NCBI GenBank assembly: GCA_024362935.1
Contig: JANCRA010000014.1
Location: forward strand, 6,095,001 to 6,159,000
Reading direction: 5' to 3'
Length of the DNA: 64,000 bases
DNA from: Setophaga petechia
Taxonomy: Eukaryota > Chordata > Aves > Passeriformes > Parulidae
Made by a program: the position numbers and the translations under genes. The notes below the pieces were generated by a model. It saw only the letters and a program-made list of their open reading frames with translations, did no database searches and was not told where the DNA came from. This document shows positions 35,394 to 47,242 of this stretch, one piece after another (position 1 is the first letter of the stretch; each line of letters opens with the position of its first letter).

Positions 35394-36479
35394 CAATTCA
35401 TGGATACAAATATTCATCCAAGATCCACGCTTTCAAATGGTGGTAGACTTACAAGAATATTAATATTTCTGTGACTGTGTTAAATGTCTTGTTCAGCTTA
35501 CTTTAAAAGTGGGCAAAAGAATGGTGATCTGAAGAAAAAAAATCAGACTAAGTTGGTGGGTGCTATGGGTTCTATTGAAAAGTGTTTTTAAATTATTTCA
35601 GACTCATAAAATCTTTCCATAGAGAGTGCTTTGAAACTGCAAATTAAATATAGAGCTTCTATGAACTGTATCAATTTTTCCTGGAAGAACAGATTTCCAT
35701 GGGGGTTCATACCATCTTTTTTGTCTGTTACACCAGCTAATAATGCAGTGAATTTGCAGTAATAGGGTAAATGTTATTTTGATGACATTATCTGATTAAA
35801 TTAAAGATGACATTAAAAGGACCATTTCAATGGGAATCAAAACCTCAAAAAGCAACTGTGGTTGAACACTCAGTTGCTCTGTCCCAGATTTAAAAAGACA
35901 ACACAATATTTCACTCATCTAAATGAAAAATAAATTCAGATGACATTTGACTTTTAGGAAGGTACATCTTCAAACTATGAAATAATAACGTTTTAGAATT
36001 TGTATTTTTACATGGACACAATTTGAATCTATTCACACAAAAAAGGTTCATACAGCAACAAACATACAAGTATGCAGCAAATTAAGCTAAGACAGGATTG
36101 AGAACTGAAATTGCATCTGCTGGCACAGTGACAATAAACCACCAGAACCAAAGAATGAAATCAAAGATGGAAGGATCAGCCACCTTCCTCACCATGGAAT
36201 TTTACAAAATTCATAAAAAGATGAGAAATCAACTTCTACATGACTGAAGGGTACAGAACAGAAGAAAAAGAACATTAAGGAAGTTAAACTTACTGGAGGT
36301 TTTCTGGTGCATAGTACTAAAGAAGTTGTAAAATAAACTCCTCTTATGAGCTACATGTTCACATACATAAATCAAGTGACTGTTTGAAAATCCCTCGAGT
36401 TAAGCCCTCAGAGATAGAATCTGTCTAAGGAAACATTCCTGAGCAACGTGACTGTGTTATGAATTACAGAGGCTTCAAG

Positions 36480-36780
36480 GAGCAAGACACGAGATTGAAG
36501 GGATGCAGGGCTTGGGCCCATGGTGCCCACAGCCAGGGCCTGCTGCAGGCAGGGAGCTGGGCCAGCTCTGCTGGGCACACTCAGTCCCTGGGCTCTGGGA
36601 CAGCAGCTCCAGGGCGCTCCAGGATGCTGCTGCAGGTGCCAGGGAGGGACCTGAGGCTGCTTTTCCCTCAAGGGGTCTTTGCGCACAGGGGATGGGTGAG
36701 CACTGCAACACCCCCAGTGACTCTGTTTGCTCCAAGGACAAACCACTCCAGGCCAGGTACAGATGAACCCTGCTGCAAAG
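36480..36780. other. GC-richer block with overlapping chance ORFs
   Basis: Four frames of 86-139 codons overlap here on both strands (36408-36878). Products are rich in Gly, Ala, Pro and Ser and resemble no family. CpG is sparse, so this is not an island of the 24.3 kb kind. Open frames on both strands indicate composition rather than coding. Confidence 0.4.
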
Positions 36781-37353
36781 TACCCAAGTCCCTCTGTTTT
36801 GGAGCCTTTCCCTCTTGCTACAGATACTCACAAACCTGCATTTTCACTTTTGCCACAATCCCAATTTCTGAAAGATGACACTAACTGTGGACAAGTGTCC
36901 ATCAGGAAGCGGCGTGAGGTCAGGACATCATCAGAAGCCTCACAATTTCTGCAGCACATACTAAAAATACAATTTCATTTGAATTAAACCCTAAACCAAA
37001 AGCTTCAATGAAGCACAAGCCAAGAGAACATAGATGTTTAAAACATTTCTCTGTAAAAAGCCTTTATAAATTCATAGGTTTGCAGGAATATCCATGAGAG
37101 GATTCAAGAGAGTTGGGGGAGAAACAATTCAAGAAATGACAAACAATTATAAATAGCTGTCCTCGCCCCCACCCTCAATGAAAAGGGGTCTATCAAACAA
37201 CTGCCAAAGGTCACCAGCTGTAAAGAGACAAAATATTTGTAGTGTTTTGAATACTACTTCAAGATAATTATACGTAAAAAATTACTTTTCAGTAGATAAT
37301 ACTGTATTGTGTTCCATGTTTATTACATTATGCCCACCAAAAAAATGCACAAG

Positions 37354-37461
37354 TATAAAAAACCCACACACTCACACAAAAACCCCTCAACAACAACAAA
37401 ACAAACCCAACCAAACACCACACACACTCCCCTCAAAAAACACCCAAAACCACAAACAACA
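37354..37461. repeat. A/C-only low-complexity tract without G
   Basis: For 108 nt the plus strand contains no G and only about six T. It consists of A-runs, CA dinucleotides and short C-runs. The minus strand is correspondingly G/T-rich and opens a 65-codon hydrophobic, Cys/Val/Phe-rich frame (37323-37520) that is an artefact. There is no fixed repeat unit. Similar but shorter A/C-rich patches occur near 30351-30410, 48500-48545 and 58441-58480. Confidence 0.9.
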
Positions 37462-39530
37462 GAAACAAGCAAAGCAGAACAGGTATTCTTTGACACACTG
37501 GCACATAATTTATAAGTCACAAACTCTTAGGGCATGAATTGTTAAGGACATCATAAATCTTACACTACTACATAACAACAATTATTGTATATAAAGACTT
37601 TCTGCCACAGACCTTAAAAACCATGGGCTTTGACCATTTCTAGGTATTTGTTGTCAGGGATGTTCCCCTCTGCTCTAACCCAAGTGAAACATTTGATGCC
37701 ATGTTTCCCAAAATACTAGAGAGAGTAAATTTAAAAACTGGCAGCAGTTCCATTCAGTAAATCTAGGGGTATACTTTACAACAGACCTGTCTGGCACATA
37801 GATTAAGCAGATGATATTTGCAATATGTATTTCCTGGCACTCAATGAAGTAAATACCATATTTTTTTTTATTCTTATCACTGTGATAAAGTTGTTGGCAA
37901 GGGGTTTCTGTTGGAATCATTGAGAATAACATTCCTCATAAACTTAGCTGGAATACCAGCAATAAGCAAAGCTGCTTGATTTCAGCCTCTCTTCTTCAAC
38001 AGTTACTGATGTATAATTGAGAATTTTAAAGTGGGATAATTTGGGATGACATGAAAAAACAAAGCCCTTCAGTGAATTTCCCACGGTTTTTATGGAAACA
38101 GTGAAATAATTTTGACAGTATTAAAATTAAACACTTAATGAGTAAAAGAATAATAGAAATGTAAAACCCAGGATTTTCTGTGCTTTAAGAAGGCAGGCAT
38201 TAGAGTTGAACATGAATATGCTGGATATATTTTCATGTTTCTTTTAGGGCACAACATAACTTTTATGTTAAAGTCTTAGGTTTGCCATTCTTTCTTGACC
38301 AATGAGTACACATCAAAAAATCAATGACGTAACAGAATTATTACCATGGTCTTTTGGACTTACTTCACCAAGGAATATGAATAATTAAATGCAGTAAGAT
38401 AAAAAATGGCACATCACTTCTATCTACCAATTCCACATCCACAAGGCTCACCCCCTCCAGCAGCCACAGCACAGATCTTTGGAGACATTTAAGAGGGTAT
38501 TTAATTAATGAGTGCATGTCCAGCTCAGAAGGGTTATGATGTCCAATTATGTTTTCAACTGCCAGCAGTAGAGCATGTATAGAAATTTAGTTAGTCCTAA
38601 CCATACTCTAAAGAAAAAACACTCTTTAAGGATAAAAATCCATCCCCCAAATGACCACAGGCAAAGAGAGATGGAGCATTGTCATCAGCATAATCAAGTG
38701 AAAAATGTTGAAATATTATTTAGAAAATACTGATATTCATTTTGGGGAGTATAAGTTCACCTTTGTGATAAAGAAAAAAACTGCACTAGATTGAATCAAA
38801 ATATTTTGTTAGGTCCTCATATGCCTGAGATATTTTTACATCTTGAAATACATCTCCATTAGCAGTCACAAGCCAAATAAACAGGCTGAGGAAAAAAATT
38901 ACATAACTTTGTAGGATTGGTACTAAACTGGATTATCCTTATGACTAGAAAACCCAACTGAGCAGCATGTAAAATTTGCAAAAAACCCCACATTTTCAAG
39001 CAAAATAAAGGAGGATTATCTTGAATTTGACAGATTAGTTCAGGAAAAATCCATCTGGGCCATCACTAAGTTATTTACACTGTTTCTCTGCTTACAAATT
39101 TAATTATCAGACTTTGATCTGTTCCATTCTTAGCTGCAACTGCTGGTACTGTCTTCACCAGATCCAACAGGCCTATCTCATCATCTTGGTGAATATCAGA
39201 TGCCCAGGAAAAGCCCAGAACATCAGTTCTACTTTTCATAGAAAATGGACAGTCAGCTCCTGAGGGAGAAGCATTTTGTCCATGTTTCCAGTGATATTCC
39301 CCAAAGGATCCTCTGGAGGCACTGCCAGTAGCACAGGTCAAACACCTTCCATGTCCTCCAGATGGAGGAAAGCAAGGCTTGGAAAAGGGGATTAGAACAA
39401 TAGAAATGTGTTCAGCTGTGAAACTAAAAGTAGAACAGCTGACATGCAACGTTATGTGTTGAGCTGAGTCAAAAGCAGTAATTAGGCTAAGCTGAAATAT
39501 CAACACACCTGTAAGCAGAACAGATGTGTG
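37462..39530. other. Unique AT-rich non-coding DNA
   Basis: No transposon, RNA gene or domain-bearing frame. The 164-codon minus frame 39075-39569 begins in the GC-richer block to its right and has no family resemblance. Confidence 0.5.
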
Positions 39531-39830
39531 GTTTGCCTCCATGCTTTGACTCCTCACAGGAGCGGTCACCTACCCATCCCCAAGCACCTCATTGCTCTCC
39601 CCAACCCCATCTGCAGGGTCTCCAGACCCTCTCCAAGCACCGATTCTGCCTTTCCTTGGTGTCCCTGCAGAACCATCTCCCCATCCCTCCCTTAGCTCCT
39701 GCACGTTGTGCCCCTGTGCTGTCCCAGGTGGGTGGGAGGCAGAGTGTGCTGTGTCCTGGAGCTCACACTGCCAGCTGGCAGCCAGCAGCCACCCACCAGA
39801 TGTAAAAGCTGAATTTTTCCTTCTTTCCTG
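39531..39830. other. GC-richer block with overlapping chance ORFs
   Basis: C-rich plus strand opens frames 39524-39805 and 39592-39951 and an antisense frame 39570-39842. Products are Pro/Ser/Cys-rich without domains. The three frames overlap the same DNA, and no splice context supports an exon. Confidence 0.4.
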
Positions 39831-42800
39831 CAGCAAGAGCACTAAATTGAGTCTGTGTCTGCTGCAGTTTGGGAAGAATGCAGCTACCCAGAGGCTTCAG
39901 GACTATTGGGTTGAACCAAGTCTGAGTTCAGAAGTCAGTGGGAGGCACTGACTGACAAACTGGCAGGCAAACTGAACAATGAGCATGAAAACACAAAACC
40001 AGCTGCCATAAAAGCACAGATGTTAACAAAAATAGCACCACAGCAGCAGGTTCCAGGCTGAAGAGCAGTCAGAAGTGCACACAAGCATTGCACTGTTCAG
40101 CTAAACAAGCACCTGCAGCATAGATAGGGATCAAAAAACACAGGCATGTTGCACACTTAAACTCCTAATAAATTGTCTATCCCAAAAAAATGCAGTGGAT
40201 ACATAGTGACAACAAATAGGAAGACAATAACTAACTTAGAGAATAATTGTTTTGTAAAAATGAAACAACCTAACAAACGCTCTGATCTTGTGTTTTCAAG
40301 GGTTTACACATTTTCCCTGCCATGTTCTGAAAAACAGCAAACTGTTTATTTCTTTGACTTCTTGCAGCCTGTCCTTGGTCACAAAACTGTAATGTAAGAA
40401 AAAAAGTTATTTAATTGCTAGTGTTTTGTCAATAGCATTATTGTATGCCCACTGCAAGGCAAATGAGCCTGAACTTTACCAGCAAAGCCCTGAAATGGTT
40501 GTGAGAGCAGCCTAAGATGTTATTTTGAGACTCTTTATATACTTCCCTCTTATTGTTTGAAATTACATTTTCAATTTAGAATACACAGGAAGTAAAAGCT
40601 GTTATAAATAGTTGGTAAGTAAAACATCACTTTTTGCAGTGCCAAAGCCTGTAGGATACAGGCCAGGCCAATTACTACAGTGAGCAATGCACAGTATTAT
40701 CCTCTGGCTTTATTCTAATAACTGGTTATCTGATTACAGCCCCTGCTCTGGCCTCAGCACAGACTACATTCTCCCACACCACTGATGGTACATTTTAGAA
40801 AACCATTAACAGCTAATTCACCCAGGAAACTTGAGATTTCTGTATTGAGGCATGAAAATTAACATTCCTCATGTGAATGTCCAGTTGGAGCAGCTGTGCT
40901 CAGTCTTTGCTTAATAGAACCTTCCAAAAGAAAAGGAAACACCTTTTCACCCTCACCTGAGCTTATACTGAGAGTCCTCAATGCACCTGTCCCACAACAG
41001 ATGTAGAAATTTAGCTATAGGATAGATATAAATGCTGGAGACTTCCTGTATCCATCTTTTCCCCTTAAACTTTGAAATATTAATGTTTCTATATTGCTTC
41101 AGGAAAAGGCAAGAAGTAAAAATTTAAGTGGCTTCAGAAAATATAACATTTATCAAACTCATTTGCTAGATATTAAAAGGGTTTTGAATTTCTTTGGATT
41201 TTTGTACTTCTTTTCTAGATATTTTAAGTATTTAAGAGAAGGTTAATTTCTTGTCTTGTTTATTGGACAGGATAATTAAAAAGAGTGATTGGATGTTATT
41301 GGAACATTGAACTCCAAAAGAGTTCTTGCAGATCCACACTGCACAGTCCAACAACAATCACATAACACTGGGCTGGGCTGTCAGGTTTCACAGACATGGC
41401 ATGAATTTCTACAAAAGAACCCTGACATTGATCAAGGAAGTCAAGTATCATGGCAAAAAAAATGCAGCTCCAGGACAAAAAAAAAAAAAAAAAAAAACCA
41501 ACAAGGTTTCTACAAAATTTTGACTGTAAAATAGAGATTTGAAAATTTATGGTCTGTGGGTTTGTGAAGGTCATTGGTCATTGGAGGCAAGGAAGACTCG
41601 TAACAGTAGTAAGAAAAAAAGTAAATTCTTGCTGATATTTTGGAGCATTGCTTGTTACTGCTCAAAGTAACTTTTTACAAGTGACTTGAACAGCAACAGC
41701 CCTTAGCCAGGATCTTGGGACAGTACCAACCAAAATTCCTTCATAATATTACCTTTTCCATAAGCTGCTCCTTTACTTTCCCACAAGAATGTTATGTGAA
41801 TACAAATAAAAGACAATGTGGTCCTGGCTTGAATGGGAAGTGAGCTGTGTCCTACAGTCATAATTAGGGAGGGCAGTGGCCCATGAAATCTTTTCACCAG
41901 GAGAAGATCCACACCATAAAAATATCTGCAATCCTGTGGTATATGGTGCACAGTTTTATAATCAATATTCATTCACAACACTCTATAAATGGGTGTTTTG
42001 TAACCTGATGCTGAATTTGAGCTGCACTTTGTTTAAAAAATGATTTTGAGGGTAATCAAGGACAAAGGGTGGAGGAGTTTAGAGGTTGTCTATGATAAAA
42101 GCCAACATAACATGGATTACCAGCAAGAAGCTTTTCTGTTTACTTGAGGAGTACTGAAACCTTCAACTGGCCTTTACACAATGAAGTGTTAAAGAGGAGA
42201 TCCAGCGCCTTTGAACTAAATTAGGTCAATATTATATGCAGGACAGAATTTTATGAGGGTAGGGGCAGAAAGCTGTCACTTTCTTTTAATTTCAATAAAC
42301 CATACACAGCATCTTTTAAAAATTAACTAGCTCATAAAAGTTCATCAGTCCTGAATTGTAATTAATTTCTGTGTGCAGAAAGATCATTTGCCCATAGGTG
42401 TTGCTTACTCATTTAAATCAGGGGCACTGCAGTTACCTGACAATTCTATTAAAACAGTTCTTGATGAATCCTGGCTTTATTTAACAGCTTTAAACACTGA
42501 AGCATTAAAACAAAGTGGTGATACCCATATACTAACAGAGGTAAAACTGCTACCTGCCATTCACTGGGCAGGGGTTGAGGTGGAACAGTACATGGGGAAT
42601 TCCTGACCTCAGCTACAGCATAAAGATCTTCAAAGCCTGACAGCAGCAAAAAAAAAAAAAAATTCACACACAGTGCCCTCATAATGGCTGTCAGAAAAAA
42701 AAAAAAAAAGGACAAATATACCATACATACACCTCAAAACAGGGGTGACAATTCTTGTCTCTCCTTATCCAGGAGAACCATTTTTATCCATTAACACAGT

Positions 42801-45800
42801 ACTGTTCAATACCCCAGCTCAGCTAGAAAAGCAATTCTTCTGCCATAATGACATAACCAATATTATTATATATCAAGCCTTTTAAGAAATCTGAAGAAGA
42901 AAAGATTCCATTATTTCCCACAAGAAGCTGCTGCTATCTGTATCCAACAAACTCCTGTACATGTGATGGCAAAGTGGTTTTTTTAGCCCCCATCACCCTC
43001 CTGTTTACTCATAAAAAAATACAATGTGGCATATTGCTGAAATGAATGCTACTTGCAGCTTTAGTACACATTTTTGGATGGCTGGTAAAATGCTTTTTCT
43101 GCCCCTCCTTGCACACCCACGTGCTCAGTGAGCACAGGAGCTGCCCAAGCCCCAGCAGAGCAGTGACCATGCCCAGGTAGGTTTATATTCCTGCTAAGAG
43201 TTTCCTAGCCCTCAGCAAAGCACATTTCCACTATCACAGGAACAAGTTCTCCCAAACCCTGTGGAAAGTCAACATCTAAAATGCCAAGCCTTCAGATCCA
43301 GGGCTCAGATACCCACGTGTGTAACTGGAGCCTCCAAACTTAAAAGTTCAAAGCTTTTGTATCTTTCCAAACCGGATCCAAGCAGGGCTCATTACACCTA
43401 AATAACAGTGTCTGCAGAAATTTCAGGAATAAATAGTGAGTTTGACCTTGACTTGATCTCTCAGTTTCCACTGCAGAGGAAGCTCTGAGCTTCATGTTGG
43501 CAGCAATAGGCTTCTCTCATCTACGCTCTGGCCTTAATAGAGGCTTTATAAGCACATCCAGGAGAAAAAGAAAGTAATGTTATAAAGAAATAAACAGATT
43601 TCATTCAGAATTCTATGAATTACACATTAATACAATAATGAAACTCTTGTCATATTAAGATGGACTCTCTAAAAAATATATGTATTAAAAACACTGAGCC
43701 AGCTGCTCCTTCCCCACATTCATTTGTCCAAAAAAAAAAAAAAGCCAGGTAGCCAGGACAAACATTTCAAGTTCAAGAAATGTCACCCTTTGTCTTGCTA
43801 CAGTCTGTCCTTTGTTTTCAGCATGATGTACTTCCACTGGGGTATAAAAATGTGGAAGGGTGGAGTAGAAAAAGTTAATTTTTACAGAGATCCATGAGGA
43901 GGCAGAATTAAGCTAGCATGGACAAGCATGAAGTCTGACCTTTCCCAACCTCAGAGTTCAAACTAGAAATTATTTTTATAATATTTGTTTAATTTCCAGC
44001 TAATATTCTGAATTTAACGCACACTTCAATATTCAGTTCATGCTCCCTTTTGCTCTATTCTTAGACACAGGCAATTTTGCTTCACTACCATCACCTTTAT
44101 CTTTCCATCAGTCCTGGTCAAAACACGTTTCCCTAAATCAAGGCCTTTCTCCTTGGCTCATTACAGGTAATGACAAGTTGCTATCTTGGAGCATTCTCAA
44201 AAGTTTCCTCTCCGGAGCAAAGGGATGATTTCAAAGTATCCACACAAATAATACTGTGTAATAAATGTTGACTTTTCACATCAGGCTAGTTACAGGTTTA
44301 ATGGAGACCTGCACTTATCCCAAGTGGTGTCAGACCCACTGGTGAAATTATTGCAATGTTGGGTTGTGAAAAATACAGAAAAAACACTGACAACACAGAA
44401 AAAACTCTCTTCCCACCCAGTACAATATATAGGTGTTGGTGAGTTCAAAAGGCATCAGAGACAGCTTTATTAATGGACCAAAAATTGGGTCGTTGAGTTT
44501 AAGAAGCAAAAATACCCATAAAATAGCACTAACCTTCCAGCCTTAAAAAATAGCAAGTTTTTTGTCTATACTTTAACTTCTCTTCCCAGTTGACCTCCTG
44601 CTACATAATGAGGCAGAAAATGCCCTGCAATATTGGAAGTGTGTAAGAAATAGTTGGCTTCATACCCAAACCAGAAAAGTGAGGCTCAGTGTGTCTCTGC
44701 AGCTAAACAAAGGTAAGCTAAAAATTCATACTGTCAAGCTTGTTCTGAATTTCCCTGTAGTTATAAGATTAAAAAGTACTAATTATTAGGGAAGAAAAAA
44801 ATGCAGAAAAATGCAGACAGAAGATTCTCCCCCATCCCAAGAACACATGGTGGAGGATGCAAAAACAATATATGGCAAGAATAACAAATGCGTTCTTTCC
44901 AAGTGCTCTCCCATGATTTATGAAAGGTGTTCCTCACTGTGGGAAGATAATGCCATTTGAAATGGTCCATTTCATAAATCTATCCTCTTCACCCCTAGCT
45001 GCGTACAGGACTACTACGAGCTCCTGAATCCAATAATGTTTTCATCCTCTATTGACAAAAAAAAAAGGACTTTGTTTGGAGTGAGGTAATGATGCAGTTA
45101 CAGAGGAGCAGCGGCTAAAGCTCGCTCTCGGGGGCTGTCCCTGGCACAGCCCCACAGCTGCAAGGCAGAGGAGACAGCACAAACTGAAAGGAGAAACAAT
45201 CAACACATCCCACATCCCCAATGTCTTCTTAGCACTAGTGGCATTAATTATCATGTTTGACTAATCCTCTGCACTACCACATAACCAAATGTTTCACCCG
45301 AATTTTCTCTTCATCCCCACAGCAGATTTGTCACTGGGAGCCCAACTATTTCCTACTCATCTGCTCAGCAGCCCAGCAGATCTGCTTGTTTCTCTGCAAG
45401 ACTGCTTCCAGAAGATGCTCCCATTCCAAATGTGGTGTTTGCTGTAGACAAGGGCTAATCATAAACGTAACAGAATTCATTTTACTGATTGTTTTATGCT
45501 GCAAACAACAGCAGAGGGTAAAGAGGAAAATATTTAATATCCTCGGTATTATGGAGCAGTTTTGAGCTGGGACTGAAAACCATTAGAAGCAATGCTTGGA
45601 GAATGGGAGTACAGGGAAATCAAGAGGTAAAATATGAGATGAAAGTGTTTCTGGGAGCATTTGACATGTAATGCAGCCAACAGAAACATTTAAAAGAATT
45701 TTATATTATTTGTACTATTTAGGAAAGAGGAGATGGAAACCCCACAGGTTTCTTATTTCATGTTGGAACAGTGAGTTGTCCTTCTCATTTTGCCTTTTCT

Positions 45801-47138
45801 GACATTTTGAACAGCAACAAAGCAAATGTCATTAAGGAAAATTAGGCATAGATCAGTCAGATACCAGCTTAGCTTTTGCTGCTGTTAGGGAGCTGGAAGC
45901 TCCTCACTGCACTGGCAGCACGGTCACAGATTTCATGAGTAAATTTTGGCAGACTTCTCATCCTGCTGAAGTGAAATTGTGTTTTGACCAAATTTCCCTC
46001 TGAGTGCTTGAGCAATGCCATTTTTCTACACTTTGCTACACACAGTTTCAGAGGCAGATGAATGGCCTTTGTAGAACATGAAATTTCCATGGCTTTGGCA
46101 AGAACTTTACAAACTATATCCATGTTTTGAACTGTCACTTTGAGATCTTAATTTACATATTTTGACTTGTGCATGAAAAGCAATTTCAAGGTCAGCTTCT
46201 GTGGAGAAATACAGGGTAACTCCATTAAAAGTCTACTGGCACTTTGCATATTTATTTTTCTTCCCTGTAGTATGCATAGGATCTCATAAATCAGGATAAA
46301 CAAACATCAGAGGTCACTCATAGGTGTGCTCAGTGCATTTCCACACCTAGCAGGAAGGTGTTCTGCAAATACCAGGTTGCCTCCAGAGTAACAGCAAAGA
46401 AACATTGCTCCCTATAATATATATTTATTTCTAGGGGTACAAGGTTGTGATGAAGTCTGTTGGGAAAGACGGAGAAAAAAATTAAAATTTTACAGTCCTT
46501 GCAAATTTGTGGAAGGCAGAATCTCTCACAAGGCATGGAGCCCTCACTGTGCCTGCAGCACAGATTATGCAAGGAAAACAAAAAATGAACCACCAAACAT
46601 AAGAAATCATAAAACACACCAAAAAAAAAAAACCCCATATGCTTTCAGTTTTCATCTCTCTCTAAAGAGGTAAGATTTTATCAGATATTGTGAAAGTTTT
46701 ATTACAAACACTTACTAGATAACATTCTGAATTATTCTGGAAATGCAATCAGGCTGTTTTGCCTTATCAACACAGCCCTTCATCTCCAGGATTGCTGCCT
46801 TGGCTGTTGGATCTCCATCCTTTCAGAGCTGTATCACTCTTGGCAGCAATGGAAAAACCCCAAATGCATTGCAGTCATGAGCTTTTATGTCACACCTGAG
46901 GCTCCAGATTACAGCACTGGAACTCTAAAACACAGTAGAGCTGTTACAACAGCACTGCTAAAACAGTGGAGACAACACCAAAACTAATTAATTTGGACAG
47001 TAGAGAGGACTCCTTTCCACAGAGAGAGGTGACAAACTGAAAAAACCCACATCATTCTAGATAGAATTGTTGCTACATTACCATGCCATTTTACCATTTG
47101 GGTTTTTCTGAAGTTGGTATAGAAAATTTAATTAACTT
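39831..47138. other. Unique AT-rich non-coding DNA, no gene seen
   Basis: Contains A-runs at 41477-41497 (21 nt), 42648-42662, 42695-42709 and 43730-43743. The stretch 40400-40820 is repeat-free, and 45000-45260 has a few CpGs (GCTGCGTACAGG, GCAGCGGC, GCTCGCTCTCGG). Either could be regulatory, but there is no firm sign. No frame has a domain. Confidence 0.45.
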
Positions 47139-47242
47139 AAATAAACTTCAATACAATTTTCTTGTCCCATATGTGTATAATATGGGACAAGAATATTGTA
47201 TTTAGGGGACTTCTGAAAATTGCTCAATTTTGAAGTTTATTT
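47139..47242. repeat. Long stem-loop with nested inverted arms
   Basis: The inner arms at 47151-47172 and 47180-47201 are 22-nt reverse complements with a single mismatch, separated by 7 nt (GTGTATA). The outer arms AAATAAACTTCAA at 47139-47151 and its reverse complement at 47230-47242 match over 13 nt, with about 28 unpaired nt on the right side only. The core CTTGTCCCATAT/ATATGGGACAAG is not simple sequence, so chance is unlikely. Possible origins are a degenerate MITE-like palindrome, a replication template switch, or a small hairpin RNA. Confidence 0.85.

Larger units (their letters stand above)
31831..37353. other. Unique AT-rich non-coding DNA, no gene seen
   Basis: Contains a 17-nt T-run (32098-32114), (AATC)3 near 32949-32962, a purine tract at 33255-33288, (CTTC)3 at 34948-34962 and a perfect palindrome at 35378-35393. 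A 155-codon minus frame (32073-32540) starts in unique DNA and ends beside the T-run, giving poly-Lys, with no domain. A GC-richer patch is listed separately at 36480-36780. No transposon was recognised. Confidence 0.5.

Noticed and set aside
37323..37520. 65-codon hydrophobic Cys-rich ORF as a small membrane protein
   Set aside because: Arises from the G/T-rich complement of an A/C-only tract. Val, Cys, Phe and Gly codons are forced by composition.
39075..39569. 164-codon minus-strand ORF as a gene
   Set aside because: Spans a composition boundary, has no family similarity that I can see, and lacks splice or promoter context.
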